This document shows positions 11,407 through 23,525 of a stretch of DNA of 64,000 nt, one piece after another. The stretch is from Fragilaria crotonensis (lineage: Eukaryota; Bacillariophyta; Fragilariophyceae; Fragilariales; Fragilariaceae): assembly GCA_022925895.1 (NCBI GenBank), contig JAKSYS010000134.1, positions 1 to 64,000 of the forward strand, written 5' to 3'. A program made the position numbers and the translations under genes. Under the pieces are notes generated by a model. The model was given only the letters and a program-made list of their open reading frames with translations, was not told the DNA's origin and did no database searches. How positions within the stretch are numbered: position 1 is the stretch's first letter; each line of letters begins with the position of its first letter.

Positions 11407-12486
11407 CTATGGGATGCATACGTAATGAACTGGGATCACTCACCAGGGATTATTGGCACCATGGGATTGCTATTGTTTGCAACCAAAACATCATTGGCAA
11501 CAAGATCATCAGCATCCACCAGCCTGTTTGTGCTATGTCATCACAAATATCACGACAAGAAGCAAGTGGCTAGTATCAATTTTGCACCTTGTGTTGCTCA
11601 TAGTAGGGAATTTGGTTCATGCTGAGGCATCAGATTGCAGGGCAAGAGATCATTTTCATCATTTTCTAATTAACAGTATTTGAGCAGCTCTTCACAAATG
11701 CATTGGCTGGTTGCTCACCGCTGCCTATCCACCAATTGGTAATGAAGTGGTGATTCAATGACAATCTATGTACTTGTTGCTCCCATGATTACCACAAGCA
11801 GGTTGCATCCATCCATTGCTTTCAGGTGTCATTTTCCGTAAGTCTTTCTGCCTCCTGACTTTGGTCTGTACTCTGTACCCACCTATTCTTGTCCTCCACT
11901 AGTACTGCTTTGATCTTACACAGCAACCTCCTTAGCTAGCCAGCCAGTAGTATCATAAATCTGATTGATCTCACGCTGAACTAGGATCAAAACATTTAAC
12001 AGAAGTAGACAAGAGAGAACAAGAGCACGAACAACATTGTCATAAAGACCCTAGTAGAGGACCGTCATTTGCCTGAATTTCCAATAGTGCAGTGGTCCAC
12101 AATCCATAACGTTCCGGCAGCAATGCTCGGTCCAGAGTCCAGAGTCGTACGATGGGCAGGCGTCATAGGGTACTGTTGTATGTTGTACCAGGTACTGTAC
12201 CTGATAAGGGTACGGTACGATTAGGACTCGGAGTCTACAGTCGACGTACTGCAAGTATGACGTCCTACTGAGCAGTACTTGCATATACTCAGCTTCATTT
12301 ATTTCGATGATTTTCACGCCACAGCAGGTCGACACACCTTGAGCATAATATGCGAAAGGTTTACAACATTTGCACAATTGCAATCCTGATAATTCAAATT
12401 GCTATACTCTGCCGTAATAGACTAGAGAGCCTTGAATCAAGATTCCAGACTGCTCGAAGCTCCTAGCTCGAACTATACATTTCACA
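11407..12486. other. Intergenic stretch before the HDAC gene
   Basis: No gene seen. It is T-rich at first, then GTAC/GGTAC-rich between 12130 and 12300. The last 200 bases are the presumed promoter of the downstream gene. Confidence 0.5.
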
Positions 12487-15400
12487 ATGTCGTCTGGTCG
12501 CTCTGATCATGATGCGAACGGTCTGAGTCACATGAAGGCCGACACTGTCAATGACAAACTCACAAATGACATGGATATTCCGAGCTTCCCAGCATCTGCT
12601 CCTGCACCTTTGCAACACACTAGTACAGATGAGGAGGAGAAATCTGCAGAAGTCGTCAGTAAAACTGTCAAGAGACAGAAGTTGGATTCAGATGCCGTGC
12701 AACGTGCGATCAGTGAAGCTGTCGACGCTGCTGCTCTCACATGGTTCTCCTCGAAACCTGCAGACGATCACGCATCCCAAAATGGATCTTCCAACTCGGC
12801 ACCACTGCCTGCGCATCCTTCCGACATGGCGATCGATATTGATATCATCCCAGAGGATAGAGTTCCCATTCCCGAAGAACCTCCATCCGTTCCCGTCCAG
12901 GAAACCGCGGGCGCACAGACGTTGGTCCAAATTACCTCCTCGGATCAAGCCACCACCCAACCCAAGAATGGGGTCGACGCTGTTGTTAATTCTTCAATAG
13001 CACATTCAAGACCTTCAAGAGCGAGTTCCGCACCAATCGACACCAAAACCGAGGTTGTCACGAATTATAGGAAACTGCAAGATCTGCCCAGTCTCCTTCA
13101 GCCCCTCCCTGTCCTCACCACTGACGAAAAGGCGGAACTCGAATTGGCCCTCCAACTGAATCCCAACGACCCGGACGAATGGTGGCGTGACGATTGGAGT
13201 GGCAATCTTGCCTTGATGCAGAAGGAAATATCCAATCCTGCCATTCGACGTCGCAAGGCCCACAAGACGGAAGTGACGCAAACGCTCTGGGAATGGGCAC
13301 AGTCGCAACACACCCATCACGGCGGCAACAACAACAATACTTCAACGAATCGTGCATTACGATTGGGACGCAATTTGTTGGCATTGGTATCACACCAGGC
13401 ACCACCAGCAGCACAACGGATTTTGGCATTTGCCTCGGAGGAATGGGATCAAGATCCTGAAGGATTTGATATATTTGACGCCATCAAGAGATGTTCGTAC
13501 GATCCTGCAGTCCTCCGGGAAGATGGCTGGACCACGTCGCCGCACGCTGAATTCGATGGCAGTGCGTCCGGTGGGCCGAAGCATATTGGGAAAGAGATAT
13601 TTTGGGAAGGATATGACGCTGTGGTAATTGCGTACGTGCTGGACAGTGAAATTGGTGACTTGTGGAAGGCAATGTGGCTCGACGCCTTTGAGACATTTGA
13701 TTTGGAAGCGGATGAATTGCAGAAAGCCATCAAAAAGTGGGAACGAAAGTACAAGAAATCACACGAAACAAAGCAAGCTGCCGCCACGGAAACGGCTTCA
13801 ACTTCTACAAGTTCAAGATTTGCAGCTCTCAAGGACTTTTCCATTGAAGGAATAGAGCATGGAATTATTTTGGCAACAACATACAACCCGAACGCTCGAC
13901 CTGGAGTCTTCTGGCCCGCAAGAGTATTGCACGTGTCTGAATTGGATAAATCGCAGACACTTCACAAGAGGAACTCGGCAAAGCAAAAGGTGAATATTGT
14001 ATTTTTTGCGCCCTACTGGCTTGCACGAGGGGCCAGCCCATTGACTGAAAACATGTTGTTTGAAATGGAATCCATTGACGTGTCGGAAGAAACGATTCAA
14101 AAATATCCGCATGACGGACAGCGAGGGATCAATATTCACCAACTTCGAGTCGGTTTTCGATTCACAGGACTGCCCAAGCATCTTTTTGGTCGTTACTTGG
14201 ATAGCCACCGAATTGCCATGGCTCTCAAACTCTACGCACAGGATGAATTGATGGCTACTTCCTCGACTTCATATCATGCCACGGCCGCTCTATTTGATAC
14301 CCATGCTCTGGCAATCAATACAGCACGGTTTCCTACTCCCCTTTTGAATCTACCATATCAATACATTCTATCCAACCTCAAGTCGCCAGGAAAAGAGGAA
14401 ACATCTGATGCACAAGAGAACGTAGTCGAGCCAACACTGCAACTCGCGTACATGCTCAAGTCTATGGAACCACCTCGCTGTTTTGGAACTGAGCCTGATC
14501 CTGGGTTACGGACAAATGCAGATAGACACAATGGGTCTCATGACAATAATTACAAATCTGTGTGCCGGATGGCATCGCCGGTGACAAAGCCACCGCTGAC
14601 GAACACCGATTCGTCGCGCTTGCCATCGACACATGCTGACGATCTCGACGTCAGAAGCATCTTGAGCGAATATCTGGAAGATGAGTTGATTAAAGTTGCA
14701 TCTACTGATCTCCCGTCAGCTACGTTGCTTGAAGACTTGAAGCGTCTAGTTCTCCGTGCAAATCGCATAAGTGGAGATGTTGCCAACGAAAAAAGAATTG
14801 ATACGACAATAAATATTGTCAAACTCAAGTCCTTGCTTCAAGAGTGCTTGAGGATGAAGGTAAGTCAGTCGTCGGGTCCGTTTCCTTTGTGTCTTTCTGG
14901 TATCTGATTTCGTTGTTGTCCCGCATCAGTCGTACGGTGAAGACACCTTGGCTGCTGACTGGAGTATTTTGGCTAAGCAAAGTAAGCTCATCTTGGTGGA
15001 GTGGAGAAGATCATGCGAGCGTCTGTTCAAGTTCGTGACATTGCGCTGTTCGTACGAAGGCTTTGGAAGTGGAGTGACAGTTATCCTTAGTGATTCTCGA
15101 TGCAATCAGCACATCACAAGCGACGGCTGCGTTGAGCGAGCAGTGCGATTGCCCGCAGCGCTGAAGGGAGCGAAACTGGCTGGAGCCGGTGCCACTCCAT
15201 CTTGTCGTATGCAACTTAGCGTTGACGACTACTATGTGAAACTCGCAACCGATAAGTTTCTTGAAAAGGCGCACACAGTATCATACCTGAAGAAAATGAA
15301 GGCCAGGTGTTTAGCTATCGCACCAAATGTCAGTGGCGCGCATCTCACCGAAGGTAGTGACGGCGAGGGCGGTTGCGACACAAGTAAGTACAATTGTCAT

Positions 15401-16479
15401 GATACATCCTTCTTGATTGTTGTCGCTAAACCAATCGAGCAGCTGGGACGAGGGGAACATACGATGCCGCTGTTGCGGGGGTCGCCGCAGCAATGAAGGC
15501 AATTGACTTGATTGTTGGAGGGCAATGCGTGAATGCGTTTTGTGCTACGCGCCCACCTGGACATCATGCTGGTAGGAATCTCCATCCCATGGGAGCAGTA
15601 TCGAATGGATTTTGCGTCCTGAATCCTGTAGCGTGCGCAGCTATCTACGCCACGACTCCCCCGTCCGAGGGTGGCCTTGGACTCAAGAGGGCGGTGGTTA
15701 TTGACTTTGATGTCCATCACGGCAATGGCACTCAGGATATACTTTGTTCGACGTATGATCCTCGTTTCCTGTACATCTCAATGCACGCTGGAGGGGCTCA
15801 TATCAATGGGTACGAAACAGATGACTCGGATGTGGATTTACCGAGGGTGGGCAACAAAAAGCAGGAGGGAATCTTCCCTGGTCGATGTGGCGACACGTCG
15901 CCCCACAAGGGTGTTCTGAATCTACCTCTGGGACCACGAGTGACTCCGCACGATGTCGGCAATTCTCTGGTGACTCTGATCGAACCTGCTGTAGAGGCCT
16001 TTAGTCCGGATATAATCATTCTTTCTGCAGGATTTGACGGCCATAAGAACGATCCGTTGGGCATGGGAGGTCTCTCCGCCCACGATTTTGGACACATTAC
16101 GGAGGTAGCGTGTGCCATGGCATTTCGATTTTGCAGTGGTCGAATCATGAGTGTTCTAGAAGGGGGGTATGGTATTCCCTGCTGTCGTCCGCAAAAGGAC
16201 TTGTTCCTACCACCAATCCAACCAGTGGACACCAAATCGGTTGAAAGTCCTAGCCCGACAGTGGAGAGAACAATAACTGTTGATTCGAATCCCCCCGTTC
16301 CACCGCAAAGATCCCAGCCATTTAAGCTCATGGATCTGGGAGAAGATATGCCGGAGGAAATGGATGATCAAGTGACACCTGGTCTGCAACGTAAACTGGA
16401 CAAGTGCCACGCCGAAGGATTCGTAGATTGTGTGAGGGAGCATGTCATTTCCTTAAAGAAGAATAACTCTCGTTCGTGA
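12487..16479 (+). CDS. PWWP-like domain / histone deacetylase fusion
   Basis: Three exons inferred from splice sites and frame: 12487-14859, 14930-15383 and 15443-16479 (or 15440 by an alternative CAG acceptor); about 1287 residues. The N-terminal half is low-complexity, then has a PWWP-like segment at residues about 450-520 (GIEHGIILA...GVFWPARVL...VNIVFFAPYW), a fold that reads methylated histone tails and DNA. The C-terminal third is a class II-like HDAC with all catalytic elements: RPPGHHAG (His-His relay), DFDVHHGNGTQDI (zinc Asp and His), SAGFDGHKNDPLG (zinc Asp) and LEGGYG (transition-state Tyr). It should remove acetyl groups from histones in the nucleus. The junction of exons 1 and 2 is phase 0 with a consensus GTAAGT donor; a transcript is needed to prove one gene rather than two. 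Confidence 0.8.
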
Positions 16480-16929
16480 AGGGAGCTTGGAAGCCAAATC
16501 AATTCCGTTATAATGATAGAATTTTGATAACTATTACTGGTCTCGTCAACTTTAGGTCTGGCTATTGTACCACACCCCGACCCCCGACTTAAAACAAAGA
16601 CACAGTGATCCTGAGGCTTGCTTCCTGACTGATGACGAATACTACCGCAGGAGCATAGTTACACGTTACCACGGGCATGATATGAAGTACTTGTAGTAGT
16701 AGTTGGGCGTAGTAGTACTTGTACCCTTGTACTCGGAGTATGACATAAGCATACCTGCTCCAGCATTAATGGGAGAAGGATTAGTGCACCCTATGGAGTT
16801 ATGAGCTGTACAATTACAGCTGGTCCGCGCACGTCAGGGATCTGCTCTCTTTCTTTGCTATGGCTCGTGACACGTGCGTTTATCATGTTTGTGGTGTATG
16901 GTAGATGCCACTTTAGACCCCCCTCCAGC
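16480..16929. other. Spacer downstream of the HDAC gene
   Basis: No coding signal. Bases 16680-16740 contain runs of GTAGTA and GTACTTGTAC. Confidence 0.5.
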
Positions 16930-16937
16930 AGCTGCAC

Positions 16938-17405
16938 CTTGCGCAGCAGGTGTTTTTTGGTGAGTGGTTTTTTGATTTTTATTCAAACAACCACCTCGTT
17001 TTGGGTGGCGGTGGTTTTTTGTTTTCGAGCTAAAAAGGTGTTTTTTCAAAGAGTTCGTACGTGATGACACAGTACTGTATACTGCATGCCACTGTATAGA
17101 TGTTACTGTATCACTTAACGATACTACAGTACACAGTATCAAACTTCTCCTCATTCAGATATGCAGTTGCAAACTACAAAAAAGGTTGAATAAGGATGTA
17201 AATATGTTAAAGAACAATTGCTTTGGTGTTATTGCAAGCATCCAACGTAGAATTTTGGGTCCAACATCAAGCAAAATGAATGTAGAATTAAAGACCCGAC
17301 CGTGCAAAAAAACACTAGTGTTTTTTGGTTTTTTTTAGGTGTTTTTGGGTGTTTTTTTAAAAACCACCTCGGCGAAAATCGGGATCGGTGGTTTTCACAA
17401 CCCTG
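16938..17405. mobile_element. Candidate non-autonomous hAT-like element
   Basis: 468 bases flanked by identical 8-mers AGCTGCAC (16930-16937 and 17406-17413), the target-duplication length of hAT transposons. The right end reads ...GGTGGTTTTCACAACCCTG, i.e. CAGGGTTGTGAAAACCACC on the minus strand, close to the terminus of the large hAT element in this window. The interior carries repeated GTGGTTTTT/AAAACCACC words, like that element's subterminal regions. The left end (CTTGCGCAGCAGG) does not match the right end well, so it may be truncated or altered. No coding sequence. Confidence 0.45.
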
Positions 17406-17699
17406 AGCTGCACTCGTACTCCGAGTACTGTACTCCAGTACTGCGATACTGACAGCCAGTTCCAGTACAGTGCCGTTTGCCGACTTCCCAAAAGCTGCTC
17501 CGACTGCGAGTCTCTACTGTCTACTGTCTACTGTCTACTCCGAGAACAAGTACTGCTAGCACAATAGGGTCTACGGTTTTGGATCCGTACAGCAAGAAAT
17601 CGATCCTTTCATGTTGCTGCCAATGCTGGACAGCCCACCGTACACCGTACTGAGTAGATTGGCAGCGCCCTCCTACTATGATAGAATGCATAATTCCAC

Positions 17700-19654
17700 A
17701 TGATGACCTCGGAAAACCCGCCTTCGACACCATCGTGCTCCTCTTTGACTCCTAATACAATCACATCTACTCCAGCAACAACTCGACGTTCCGCTCGTGT
17801 TCATAAGCGTGATCCCATCATAGCGCCTGGCTTTGGAACACAGCAAGACTTGGAAACTTTGGCAAACGATTTGGGACAACCTGTGGCTGTTGTACAAGCG
17901 ATCATGGCATCACAAGGACGAGGCACGCGTCGTCGGGGACAACCTGCTGCGGATGATGCGACTGCCACTCCCGCGGCACCGGTGGTGAATTCGGCGTGGG
18001 CGGACTTTTTATCTGAAGAGCATCCAGTGGGTTCTGCAGTCACTGCTGCTACGAGTACTGGTACTGCCACTGCTACGTCGACCGGCAGCCGAACGCAATC
18101 TAACGACGCAAGTGCCCATGTCTCCGACAATCGTACCTATATCTTGCCCATAGTTCCATCGTGGTCGCAGCAGAAACCAAAGTCGAAAAAGGCAAAGACT
18201 TCGACCAGCGGCGGTGTCTTGGTCCAAGCTGGAACCTTGGATGCCTCATGCATTGGTCGAACCAAAATTGCAATGGATCGAAGCTTTGATTTGAAAGTAC
18301 CCTCCGTCTTGTTGCCTCGCCTCAAGGTGACCAAGGTCATTTCTTCGTGCAATGCTGCACATGCCCTGGCGATAGACACGTCGGGCAAGGTCTACGGGTG
18401 GGGTCGCAACGAAACATCCCAACTGGGATCTGGGTTGGGAACCTATGTTGGCAGACCATTCCTATTGGAGGGGTTGAATCAGTTTGTTGTCGTGGGAGGT
18501 GCGGTTGGCAAGTCGCACTCGATTATCCTGACGCAGAATCAAGAATTGTGGGCGGTTGGGAGCAACAAGGTTGGCCAATGCGGTATCAAGTCAAACATGG
18601 ACCCGGTTCCAAATTTTCGCAAGTGCGTGCTGGATGCCAATGTAATACAGGTAAGATTTCATCTTGTCGTGGTCTTTTTTACACTTGTGATTTCAATGGT
18701 GATGCTTTCGCAGGCTTCAATGTGTGCTAACCCCGGTTCGCCCTACACGTGTAGGTCTCTTGCGGGGAAGCCTTCTCTGTGGCTCTGGACGAAGAAGGCT
18801 TCATGTACACAACAGGCTCGTCTGAATATGGTCAACTGGGTAATGGCGAAACAGGCGAACGCATCCTGACGGCCAACAAGGTCACGTATGACAACTGCAA
18901 TACCTTTGAGAAGCGCGTCTCGTTTACGCACGTTCCTGGTGAAAAGACGTATGGTGGATCCAGCAAGGGCGACAAGGTCGTGGATATTCAGGAGGACATT
19001 CGCATTGGTCATGTTGCCTGTGGCAGATATCACTGTCTGGCTATGGAAGCACCTTCTTCGGGCCATCCACCTCGTGTCTTTTCTTGGGGTTGCGGCAACT
19101 ATGGGTGCCTCGGACATGGTGTTCAGGCCGACGAGTACAAACCCCGTCTGATTGCTAGTCTGAGTGCCGGAAATGCCTGGAACGCAAACCCTGTTGTCTC
19201 ATGTGCCGCGGGGACATCTTGTAGTATGGTATTGACCCAAACCGGGCATGTGTACTATTGGGGCAAGCACCGTTCCGTTGGGGAGGCGGTCATGCGACCG
19301 CAATTGTTGGCGGAACTCGCCAACAACAGTCATGTGGCCGACCATGTGGCAAGTGGCAACCAGACAGTGGTCATTTGCACCCGCAATGCTGTGACAGTCG
19401 CCTGGGGTATGGGTCCTCATGGTGAATTAGGATTTGGGCAGAAGAAATCTTCGGCCCACCCAGACTTTGTGTCTACCTTGGACAAGTGTCGGATTCAGGA
19501 TTTGGCGTGTGGTTATGGAACAACGTATTATGTTGTCAAACAAGAAGACAAGGACGACGAAGCTGCGATCAAGACTTTGCCTGTGGTAAGTGACGAGGCT
19601 TTTATTGAATTAGAGAGCTTCATGGAGACAGTATCGGCGAGTAAGAAGAAGTAG
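17700..19654 (+). CDS. RCC1/RCC2-like beta-propeller protein
   Basis: Exons 17700-18650 and 18755-19654 around a 104-nt intron (GTAAGA...GTGTAG), joined in phase 0; 616 residues. The first 190 residues are a Ser/Thr/Ala-rich, basic tail with RRSARVHKRD and GRGTRRRG, suitable for nuclear or chromatin contact. Repeats follow with the RCC1 pattern: GWGRNETSQLGSG, AVGSNKVGQCG, TTGSSEYGQLGNG, SWGCGNYGCLGHG, a diverged YWGKHRSVGEA, and AWGMGPHGELGFG. The long insert after the third repeat and the end (DLACGYGTTYYVVKQEDKDDEAAIKTLP) resemble RCC2/TD-60 more than the Ran exchange factor RCC1. Family members act at mitotic chromatin or as regulators of small GTPases; the exact role here is inferred. 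Confidence 0.88.
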
Positions 19655-20736
19655 AATGGTAAAAGTATTTGCTAGAGAATGGGATTATTGCCACCCGTCT
19701 GTTTCAACTTCAAGAAGGTGTAGCATTGGCCAAGACGTGGTTTCGAATCAGGATGATCTTGCGGTATTTATGGGTGACTACCTTCGACTGAGATTTGGTG
19801 GAACACAGCTGGCTGTGTACTTCAGTGGCTGCTTGGCCATCACATCGCGAATACACCACTTACTTGTACCTCAGTCACGTTCTAGTCTATATTCACCACT
19901 TTGCCCGCTGCTTTCCCTGCGGCCCCGATTTAACGCGTCATCTCAGATGCCAAGAAACCTGTATTGTAGTAGTACCAGTAGCACAGTAGCTATGCCCGCG
20001 TGATCGAAACGCGTAAACCCCTCCTCACGCTGAATTGCACATTCAAGTACTTGTACCTGGGAGGTCCGGTAAAATGACGTTTCTTCTCGTAGCTTCTACA
20101 TGCAATTAATACCAAGCAGAGGTGCGTGGCCGGACCTTCCTGGTACCAGTACCTGGGGTACACTGAAAAAAGGTAGGAACGTGGTAATGTGAGAGTCTGA
20201 GAGTGGGAGCCCGTCTGTATCCCCTTTTCGAGCCCGTCAATCTTTTATTTGCGTAGGTTCTACATCACTGTCTATACGAATGCAATCCGGAGATGAGATT
20301 CTGAAGGTATTTTTTTATCCCATAAAAAGTACATGGTTGGCTGATATCGCAGTTAATTTCACGAAGTCGATTTATTTAGATCGTTTGACTGGCTCGAAAA
20401 GGGGACATCGACGGGGGACGAAAGACGAAACAAGACTCAGGTGCAAATCGGTTGTTAGACATTTGGAGCCGCATAAATTTCACTCCACCAGTAAACGTTG
20501 TCGGAATTTGATTGAGATCGTGTTTCAAATGCGTGTGCACACATGGAATTCAAGAGTAATGTATATGCAACTTTGACATACATCTTCCAAATTGGTACTC
20601 CCAGTAGATGATATTACACTGAGAACTGAGAACAGTTGGATGATGGCCAACCAAATCTTTGTGTTCCTCAAAGGTTTGTCGCACATCGAATCGATGATAA
20701 TTCTGATGCATGGTCCATATTGGACGTTGAGGAACT
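19655..20736. other. Intergenic stretch before the cyclin gene
   Basis: Nothing gene-like. GGTACC/GTACTTGTACC-type words cluster at 20040-20165. The last few hundred bases are the presumed cyclin promoter. Confidence 0.5.
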
Positions 20737-21645
20737 ATGGCCGCCTCCGATCTATTGGTTTCCTTGTTGCTTAAAGAGCAAGACTCTGATTACAAGCTTA
20801 CTGGAGCTCCAAATTATATACTCAGATCTCAACTCACCGGAGAAGTGAACTCCGATGGCTTCAATCACAACGGTATCAAGGAATCTTGGCGTTGCCAGGT
20901 TGCTGGTTGGGCTTATGAAGTCGTCGATTGTTTGTCAGTCGACCGTGATGCAGTCGCTTTGACACTGAACTATATGGATAGGTTCGTGGCCTATTACAAT
21001 CGCGTGAGCACGAATGCCGTTATGACAAGTTTGGAGTTTCGGATACTGAGTATTACTGCGATTTACCTTGCTGTGAAGTTACATGGAATCGCCACTGAAC
21101 CATTTCGCCTACGCTGGTTAGTCGGAAGCCAAAACCTCTTCACTTGCGACGATATCAAGGACCTGGAACTCCAACTTGCGGAGTCACTGAAGTGGAAACT
21201 GAACCCGCCATTGACGGTCAACTTTGTTCGGTGTTTCGTAACACTCCTTCCCGAATGGCATTCAAAAAATTGTTCACCAAAAGCCTGTCGACGCATGAGG
21301 TCGTGTATCTACGAAACTGCCGCGTATATGGCGGAGGTATCAATCCTCATATCAGATTTCAGCCTTGTGCATACGCCATCGGAGGGTGGATATGCTGCTA
21401 TTTTGACTGCCATGGTGGTATTGGAGCAAATCCCAGCTTTTGCTGACATTTTCCCACCACCCGACGTGCTCCTGCAGTTCAAACACAACGTTTACAACGC
21501 AACTTTGTTAGATCCGACTAGTGACAAGATGAAGAATGCACTCTTGCTGCTGGTTGAAGCCTGTCCCGTCTTTCAGCTCGGATTTTTTGACAAGAATCTT
21601 GCCCTACGTAGGAGTCTCGACTATCAAGACACGGAAAATGTATGA
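20737..21645 (+). CDS. Cyclin, diatom type
   Basis: Single exon, 302 residues. The cyclin box starts with SWRCQVAGWAYEVVDCLSVDRDAVALTLNYMDRFVAYY, matching the canonical R-x-x-x-x-x-W...E...LA-x-x-YLDRFL pattern; the second fold follows (ITAIYLAVKLHGI, then ELQLAESLKWKLNPPLTVNFVRCF). Cyclins bind and activate cyclin-dependent kinases. The short N-terminus without a destruction box and the overall shape fit the large group of diatom-specific cyclins, thought to couple nutrients or other signals to the cell cycle. The assignment to that group is from memory of the family, not from an alignment. Confidence 0.88.
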   Translation: MAASDLLVSLLLKEQDSDYKLTGAPNYILRSQLTGEVNSDGFNHNGIKESWRCQVAGWAYEVVDCLSVDRDAVALTLNYMDRFVAYYNRVSTNAVMTSLEFRILSITAIYLAVKLHGIATEPFRLRWLVGSQNLFTCDDIKDLELQLAESLKWKLNPPLTVNFVRCFVTLLPEWHSKNCSPKACRRMRSCIYETAAYMAEVSILISDFSLVHTPSEGGYAAILTAMVVLEQIPAFADIFPPPDVLLQFKHNVYNATLLDPTSDKMKNALLLLVEACPVFQLGFFDKNLALRRSLDYQDTENV

Positions 21646-22046
21646 TTCAACGTTGCAAAATAAAAAGGTTGGTGGTGTCGACATGTTACGAAGCAACACC
21701 CCGGAGCCAGATTAGTCAAACGATGAAGAGGATATAGAGGACATAAACGAGTTTTTAATGCCTGTCAAGTCATGGCCATCTTCATGCCTTTCACAGGTGC
21801 TAAGGGGAGGACCCAGTCGTGAACATTGGTGTGTTGATATATCTCATAGCTGACAACACTGAGAAAGGTTGGCTGTCCTGCGATCCGCCTTCATGTTATT
21901 TGTTCATTACGTGTATACACGTAAAGACGTCGAAACTTACTCCCTCAAGTTTGTGTGCGAGTAGCACCTCTGGTGTACTGGTACTAGTACAGTACAGGTA
22001 GTATCATAACTGGACCATCATAGCTTGCTCTAATTCCTACTACTAG
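21646..22046. other. Spacer between the cyclin gene and the inverted-repeat element
   Basis: No gene. It ends in GGTGTACTGGTACTAGTACAG-like sequence, typical of spacers here. Confidence 0.45.
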
Positions 22047-23290
22047 TGTCTAGCCTCCCGGAGCCTTGGGGTTAATTAACCCCGTCAATTGCCTTAATTA
22101 ACCCCGTCATTTTCGTACGTGTGCAAGACGCTTTTCTGTACATTTAATACTACGGACCACATAAAAAAGTGCTCCAATTGCAGTCATCTATGTTACAAGA
22201 TGACGATACTTAAGTGCATCCATTTGATCCATTTTCCTTTTCTTTATTTTCAGTGGAAGTCACTGATGTGAAAGAAAAGCGCGATACTTGATTTTTTCAT
22301 CCGCAATCAGTCTCTGACTAAAGGTGTGCAAAAGTGCGTAGAGTGTGGTAGATGTTCTACGTACCTTCAAAACAGTTTTTTTTTGGAAGTCCAAATTCAT
22401 TCAACTCTGCACAGACAAATTGAGACGTTGACAAAACATTACTGAGTGACCGATGACCGACAACGTTTCGAAGTATCAGGCATCCTCACTCCTTAAGCCG
22501 AGCGCTGCGAAATCATATTCTGACACTTAAATCAAAATCTGTCATAGTAGAGATTTTTTCCAACGCTTGGTATAAATTCTACACGATTTCTGTGTGGAAA
22601 TTGTCCGTTGGGGTTCCTTTTTCCGATCAACCTATACTTGTGAATTCTTCAAACTGGTGAAATATCCTGCGTACTTCATCACCATTGAAGGTATACTGAA
22701 GATGATGATCACATCAGTTTTTCTATCATGAGATGAGAATGGTCTAAAACCGAGGGATCCGAAACCACCTCATCCTCCGTAGACTTTGGTATACATTCTA
22801 CACGATTCTTCAACGTTTTTTTTTCTGGTTTGATGTCTTTCTCTAATTGATTGCTGTCGCTTAAATATTGATCGGCAGACAAGTTTCATGTTTAGAAACA
22901 ATACTTCAACGTATTTGACACACAATAGTCACCTTACTTTTGGTTGAATTTGAGATGAGCGTAATCAAACGGCAGGCCAAAAGGAGTGTCCGAAATTTGA
23001 GTTTTACGTAGCATCGGGTATTATTTCTACTGCTTTTCTAAATCAGAAATGACAGGAAAAAATCAGAGGGTCAAGAAAATTGATGCAGAAAAACTATTGT
23101 TTCTCGATGAAAAACAATATGCAGATACTGGGCTTTGACGGCATGCACATTCATGGGGTCCTTGAGCGACTGCCCAAGTTTCTAGTCCAACGGAAGATTT
23201 GCAACTAGTAGCGAACAATTTTTGTGATGTGCAAATACGGGGTTAATTAACCCCATTTGGGGTTAATTAACCCCGTCGGGAGGCTAGACA
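22047..23290. mobile_element. Non-coding DNA transposon with inverted termini
   Basis: 1244 bases. The left end TGTCTAGCCTCCCG and right end CGGGAGGCTAGACA are exact inverted repeats, flanked on both sides by CTAG (22043-22046, 23291-23294), readable as a CTAG or TA target duplication. Immediately inside both ends sit 16-base perfect palindromes GGGGTTAATTAACCCC: one full and one partial copy on the left (22068-22083 and about 22092-22106), two on the right (23239-23254 and 23259-23274). The interior has no open frame of note. This is a MITE-like or deletion derivative; its superfamily is undetermined. Confidence 0.75.
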
Positions 23291-23497
23291 CTAGACTCAG
23301 CGTTAAATGGAACTGTACGACTAATACAGTACCCTGGTACTCGCAGCAATTCCCATGCTTTCAGTGTCACACGCCCGTACAATTGCACAGTAGAACAGTC
23401 TTCGGTATATACTTTGATGCGTTATGGCTAGCACAATCCTACTACTCAGAGTACTCCAGTACTACTGTACTCTACCAGTACAACGGTACAAATGTAC

Positions 23498-23525
23498 GAA
23501 TTCCGGAATTCCGGAATTCCGGAAT
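23498..23525. repeat. GAATTCCG tandem repeat
   Basis: Three and a half copies of the 8-base palindromic unit GAATTCCG, ending in GAAT. Confidence 0.8.

Noticed and set aside
22068-23274. Interstitial telomere block
   Set aside because: GGGGTTA halves resemble telomere units, but they occur as isolated palindromes, not tandem arrays, and are explained by the element's inverted ends.
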